A DNA stretch of 5,339 nt from Deltaproteobacteria bacterium (lineage in GTDB: Bacteria; Desulfobacterota; DSM-4660; Desulfatiglandales; B25-G16): positions 1 to 5,339 of the forward strand of contig JAGYMO010000177.1 of the NCBI GenBank assembly GCA_018400255.1, given 5' to 3'. The translations under genes and the position numbers were made by a program. Below are positions 4,636-5,339 of the stretch, piece after piece. Each line of letters opens with the position of its first letter. Position 1 is the first letter of the stretch. The notes under the pieces are model-generated. The model made no database searches. It saw nothing but the letters and a program-made list of their open reading frames with translations, and was not told where the DNA came from.

Positions 4636-5339
4636 TTAGGGCTCCATGTATTTGGCCGCCTTTTTCCCCGCTTGAATTCCAGATTCGATACAGGGCATTA
4701 CGCCTCCCCCAATGGTACCCGCGCCTGAAAGAAAGAGCCCCCCAATACCGGTTTCAGATGTAATAAACCGACCAGGGCCCACTTGATCAGGTGTCTGTTC
4801 AGGCCCATAATTGCCACCCCGTCTGGCATTAACCCAATACTCATTGGTAAGGGGCGTCCCGTACTCAACAAAATCGATATGCTGGGAAAGTGCAGGTATA
4901 TATTTCTCGGCTGCTGCAATAAGCCTCTTTCCGATATTTTCCTTTAGTTCTTCGTACTCTTTGCCCCTCCCTCTTGAAGGAAGGTTTGCCCATCGCTCAA
5001 AGGGTTCGTAGCTTGCCCCTGTTATTATCTCAACCGTGTGATGCCCCTTCGGTGCATGACCACCCTCAGGGTCTTTTACGGAGGGGCTCGTTATAAAAAA
5101 AGCAGGAAAGGATTCAGGTGGAGTCAAGGCTGATAAGCTCTTATATATCTTATTTATATCATAGTCATTGTAATGAATTATATTTGCATCACTTACTCCC
5201 ATAGAGGGTAGATCAAGATCGGTACCGACGAAGGCATAAAAGGAACCACTTGAGGGCCGCATTTGGCTTGCCTTTTTTCTAATCTTACCGGGCACGAGTT
5301 CGGAACTGACTAAATTACCCAGGGTTAATACAGGATCGA
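4636..5339 (-). CDS. Partial (C-terminal part): phytoene desaturase/CrtISO/retinol saturase-like FAD oxidoreductase
   Basis: The frame is open to the right edge, so the true start and the N-terminal FAD-binding region lie outside; 233 residues are visible. The C-terminus reads GLFLSGAGTIGGGVMPCIESG and ends AAKYMEP. This is the closing FAD-contact motif of the CrtI/CrtISO/all-trans-retinol 13,14-reductase group (G-x-G-T-x-x-G-G-G-V-x-x-x-x-x-S-G). The upstream part (GSFYAFVGTDLDLPSMGV, an HHTVEII strand and a TPLTNEYW segment near the substrate domain) agrees. Members desaturate, isomerise or saturate polyene chains using FAD. Many bacterial homologues in non-pigmented anaerobes have unknown substrates, so the specific reaction is left open. 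A GTG at 5295 is only an internal valine codon. The gene is convergent with the crotonase gene and so not in its operon. Confidence 0.8.
   Translation of the reverse strand, partial: DPVLTLGNLVSSELVPGKIRKKASQMRPSSGSFYAFVGTDLDLPSMGVSDANIIHYNDYDINKIYKSLSALTPPESFPAFFITSPSVKDPEGGHAPKGHHTVEIITGASYEPFERWANLPSRGRGKEYEELKENIGKRLIAAAEKYIPALSQHIDFVEYGTPLTNEYWVNARRGGNYGPEQTPDQVGPGRFITSETGIGGLFLSGAGTIGGGVMPCIESGIQAGKKAAKYMEP

Noticed and set aside
4629..4640. CCTAA-TG-TTAGG inverted repeat at the end of the leftward oxidoreductase as a terminator
   Set aside because: The stem is only five mostly A/T pairs with a two-base loop, and it is followed by TTTAATT rather than a true T-run.
4811..5011. Plus-strand open frame inside the FAD oxidoreductase gene
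   Set aside because: It is fully antisense to a well-supported gene, with no RBS and no recognisable motif. Short antisense frames over the RNase D gene (2868-3221, 3322-3528) and the crotonase gene (3998-4213), and an alternative minus frame at 4698-4919, were dismissed for the same reason.
5293..5295. GTG as a possible start for the right-edge oxidoreductase
   Set aside because: The same frame stays open upstream to the window edge with family-consistent residues (DPVLTLGNLVSSEL), so this is an internal valine codon.

Overview
The window looks like AT-rich chromosomal DNA from a Gram-negative, probably anaerobic or microaerophilic bacterium. The support is indirect. An ECF sigma factor, a membrane anti-sigma factor and a secreted Spy/CpxP-like protein imply a periplasm. 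A short gene start at the left edge resembles a 2-oxoacid:ferredoxin oxidoreductase alpha subunit. Acyl-CoA and carotenoid/retinol-type redox enzymes lie to the right. Thermodesulfobacteriota or Nitrospirota would fit, but this is inference from gene content only.

Left edge (1-297): the first 19 codons of a leftward gene, preceded by a 239-base AT-rich region. That region carries a candidate sigma-70 promoter, a possible leader of about 149 nt and an imperfect direct repeat.

298-1794: a compact leftward operon of ECF sigma factor, zinc-finger-type anti-sigma factor and Spy/CpxP-like periplasmic protein. The first pair overlaps by 4 nt (ATGA) and the second by 68 nt. A good ECF-type promoter (TGTAAAC-N16-CGTCTAA) sits just upstream of the sigma gene, suggesting it transcribes its own operon. 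The gene set parallels the CnrH/CnrY/CnrX plan: envelope sensor or chaperone, membrane anti-sigma, cytoplasmic sigma.

1795-2367: a 573-base divergent intergenic region. It holds the ECF promoter (leftward), a GC-rich element with two near-identical 18-nt hairpins, a near-consensus sigma-70 promoter (rightward) and a leader hairpin before RNase D.

2368-4514, rightward: a complete RNase D, then, after a 221-base gap, a crotonase-superfamily enzyme with its own strong ribosome binding site. The crotonase lacks both catalytic glutamates of classical enoyl-CoA hydratase but keeps an aspartate used by isomerase-type and dehalogenase-type members.

4636-5339, leftward: the C-terminal part of a phytoene desaturase/carotenoid isomerase/retinol saturase-like FAD oxidoreductase, open to the right edge and convergent with the crotonase.

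Most of the window is recognisable housekeeping or metabolic sequence. The parts that merit a second look are the sigma/anti-sigma/Spy module with its self-promoter and deep overlap, and the palindromic element between two divergent promoters.
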